A DNA stretch of 11,832 nucleotides from Beijerinckiaceae bacterium (GTDB taxonomy: Bacteria > Pseudomonadota > Alphaproteobacteria > Rhizobiales > Beijerinckiaceae), in NCBI GenBank assembly GCA_947455285.1, contig CANGOK010000082.1, positions 1 through 11,832 of the forward strand, given 5' to 3'. A model generated the notes under the pieces. The model worked only from the letters and a program-made list of their open reading frames with translations. It searched no databases and was not told where the DNA came from. This document shows positions 11,687 to 11,832 of the stretch, one piece after another. The translations under genes and the position numbers were made by a program. Position 1 is the stretch's first letter. Each line of letters starts with the position of its first letter.

Positions 11687-11832
11687 TCAGACCGGAGAGA
11701 TGGTGGACACCTGTTCGGAGACATGGTGGACAGGTTGAGCATCGCCTTTCTCGGCTCGCAAGTCGAGGCTGGCGATGCGTTGGTGGCGGTAAAAGACTTC
11801 GTAGCAGCCGTCCTTATTGGTCGCTCGCAAGG
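11687..11832 (-). CDS. IS481-like transposase, C-terminal fragment
   Basis: Read on the complement from 11830, the frame is open for 47 codons to a TGA at 11689-11687; the rest of the gene lies beyond the window. The peptide includes ATNKDGCYEVFYRHQRIA, then SLDLRAEKGD and PVHHVSEQVSTISPV. This resembles the extreme C-terminus of IS481-type DDE transposases, in which a DG-x-Y/E-V/I-F/W-Y region precedes an I-x-x-I/L-D-L motif. The catalytic DDE triad is not in the visible part, so whether the element is intact cannot be judged. Confidence 0.8.
   Translation of the reverse strand, partial: LRATNKDGCYEVFYRHQRIASLDLRAEKGDAQPVHHVSEQVSTISPV
11693..11732 (+). repeat. Tandem terminal motif of the insertion sequence
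   Basis: CGGAGAGATGGTGGACA (11693-11709) and CGGAGACATGGTGGACA (11716-11732) differ at one of 17 positions and are 23 nt apart. Since 23 is not a multiple of three, the same DNA motif is read in two frames by the transposase gene, as VHHVSE and then STISP. They are probably transposase-binding repeats at the element's end. Confidence 0.85.

Larger units (their letters stand above)
11684..11832 (-). mobile_element. End of an insertion sequence, IS481-like
   Basis: The right edge of the window enters an insertion sequence. The outer boundary is placed near TGTTCAGACCGG at 11684 but could be a few bases either way, because only one end is present and no target duplication can be checked. The terminus carries repeated CGGAGA-ATGGTGGACA motifs, probable transposase binding sites, and the C-terminal codons of the transposase reach into them. 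It sits about 17 nt beyond the stop of the hydrolase gene and does not interrupt it. Confidence 0.8.

Noticed and set aside
11224..11742. Minus-strand ORF (172 aa) running from the IS end into the hydrolase gene
   Set aside because: It is in a different frame from the IS481-like transposase tail and antisense to a motif-bearing hydrolase.
1..11832. Defence island, toxin-antitoxin, CRISPR or prophage
   Set aside because: The caspase-like gene might suggest abortive infection, but it has a signal peptide, a dead active site and housekeeping neighbours, and no effector partner, nuclease, reverse transcriptase or repeat-spacer array is present.

Overview
The window looks like chromosomal DNA from a GC-rich alphaproteobacterium, most likely of the Hyphomicrobiales (Rhizobiales) order. 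This rests on a divergent cobS/cobT pair, a TakP-like Tat-exported TRAP binding protein, a secreted caspase-like protein of a type I associate with rhizobial relatives, and coding GC near 65%. The genus cannot be fixed from the sequence alone.

Layout, left to right. The 5' end of cobS (minus strand, cut by the window edge) diverges from cobT (plus). Both act at the lower-ligand end of cobalamin assembly. Next comes a conspicuously AT-richer patch (about 1240-2067) with a doubtful small ORF that overlaps, out of frame, a DUF2335-type two-helix membrane protein. That gene abuts head-on, with no spacer, an exported serine carboxypeptidase-like (S10) hydrolase on the minus strand. Divergent from the peptidase is a uracil-DNA glycosylase superfamily protein with a probable Fe-S cluster, followed 49 nt later by a 3-hydroxyisobutyrate dehydrogenase-family oxidoreductase. 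A near-perfect bidirectional hairpin terminator separates it from the convergent 932-residue caspase-like protein.

That minus-strand gene is the most unusual object here. It has a signal peptide and a caspase-type domain in which both catalytic positions are replaced (His to Phe, Cys to Ala). A TPR-like part, a proline-rich part and one predicted membrane segment follow. Four degenerate Pro/Ala/Gly/Gln repeats, a glutamine-rich repeat tail and a terminal pair of cysteines, the only two in the protein, complete it. It diverges from mrp, an Fe-S cluster carrier/ParA-like ATPase. Mrp is followed by a Tat-exported TRAP solute-binding protein with no membrane subunits nearby, then by an alpha/beta hydrolase whose ribosome binding site lies in an inverted repeat. 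The right edge holds the end of an insertion sequence with the C-terminus of an IS481-like transposase on the minus strand.

No rRNA, tRNA, CRISPR array or recognisable defence cluster is visible. Most of the window is ordinary housekeeping and metabolism. The points that deserve follow-up are the catalytically dead caspase-like protein, the altered ligand site of the TRAP binding protein, and the AT-rich DUF2335 patch.
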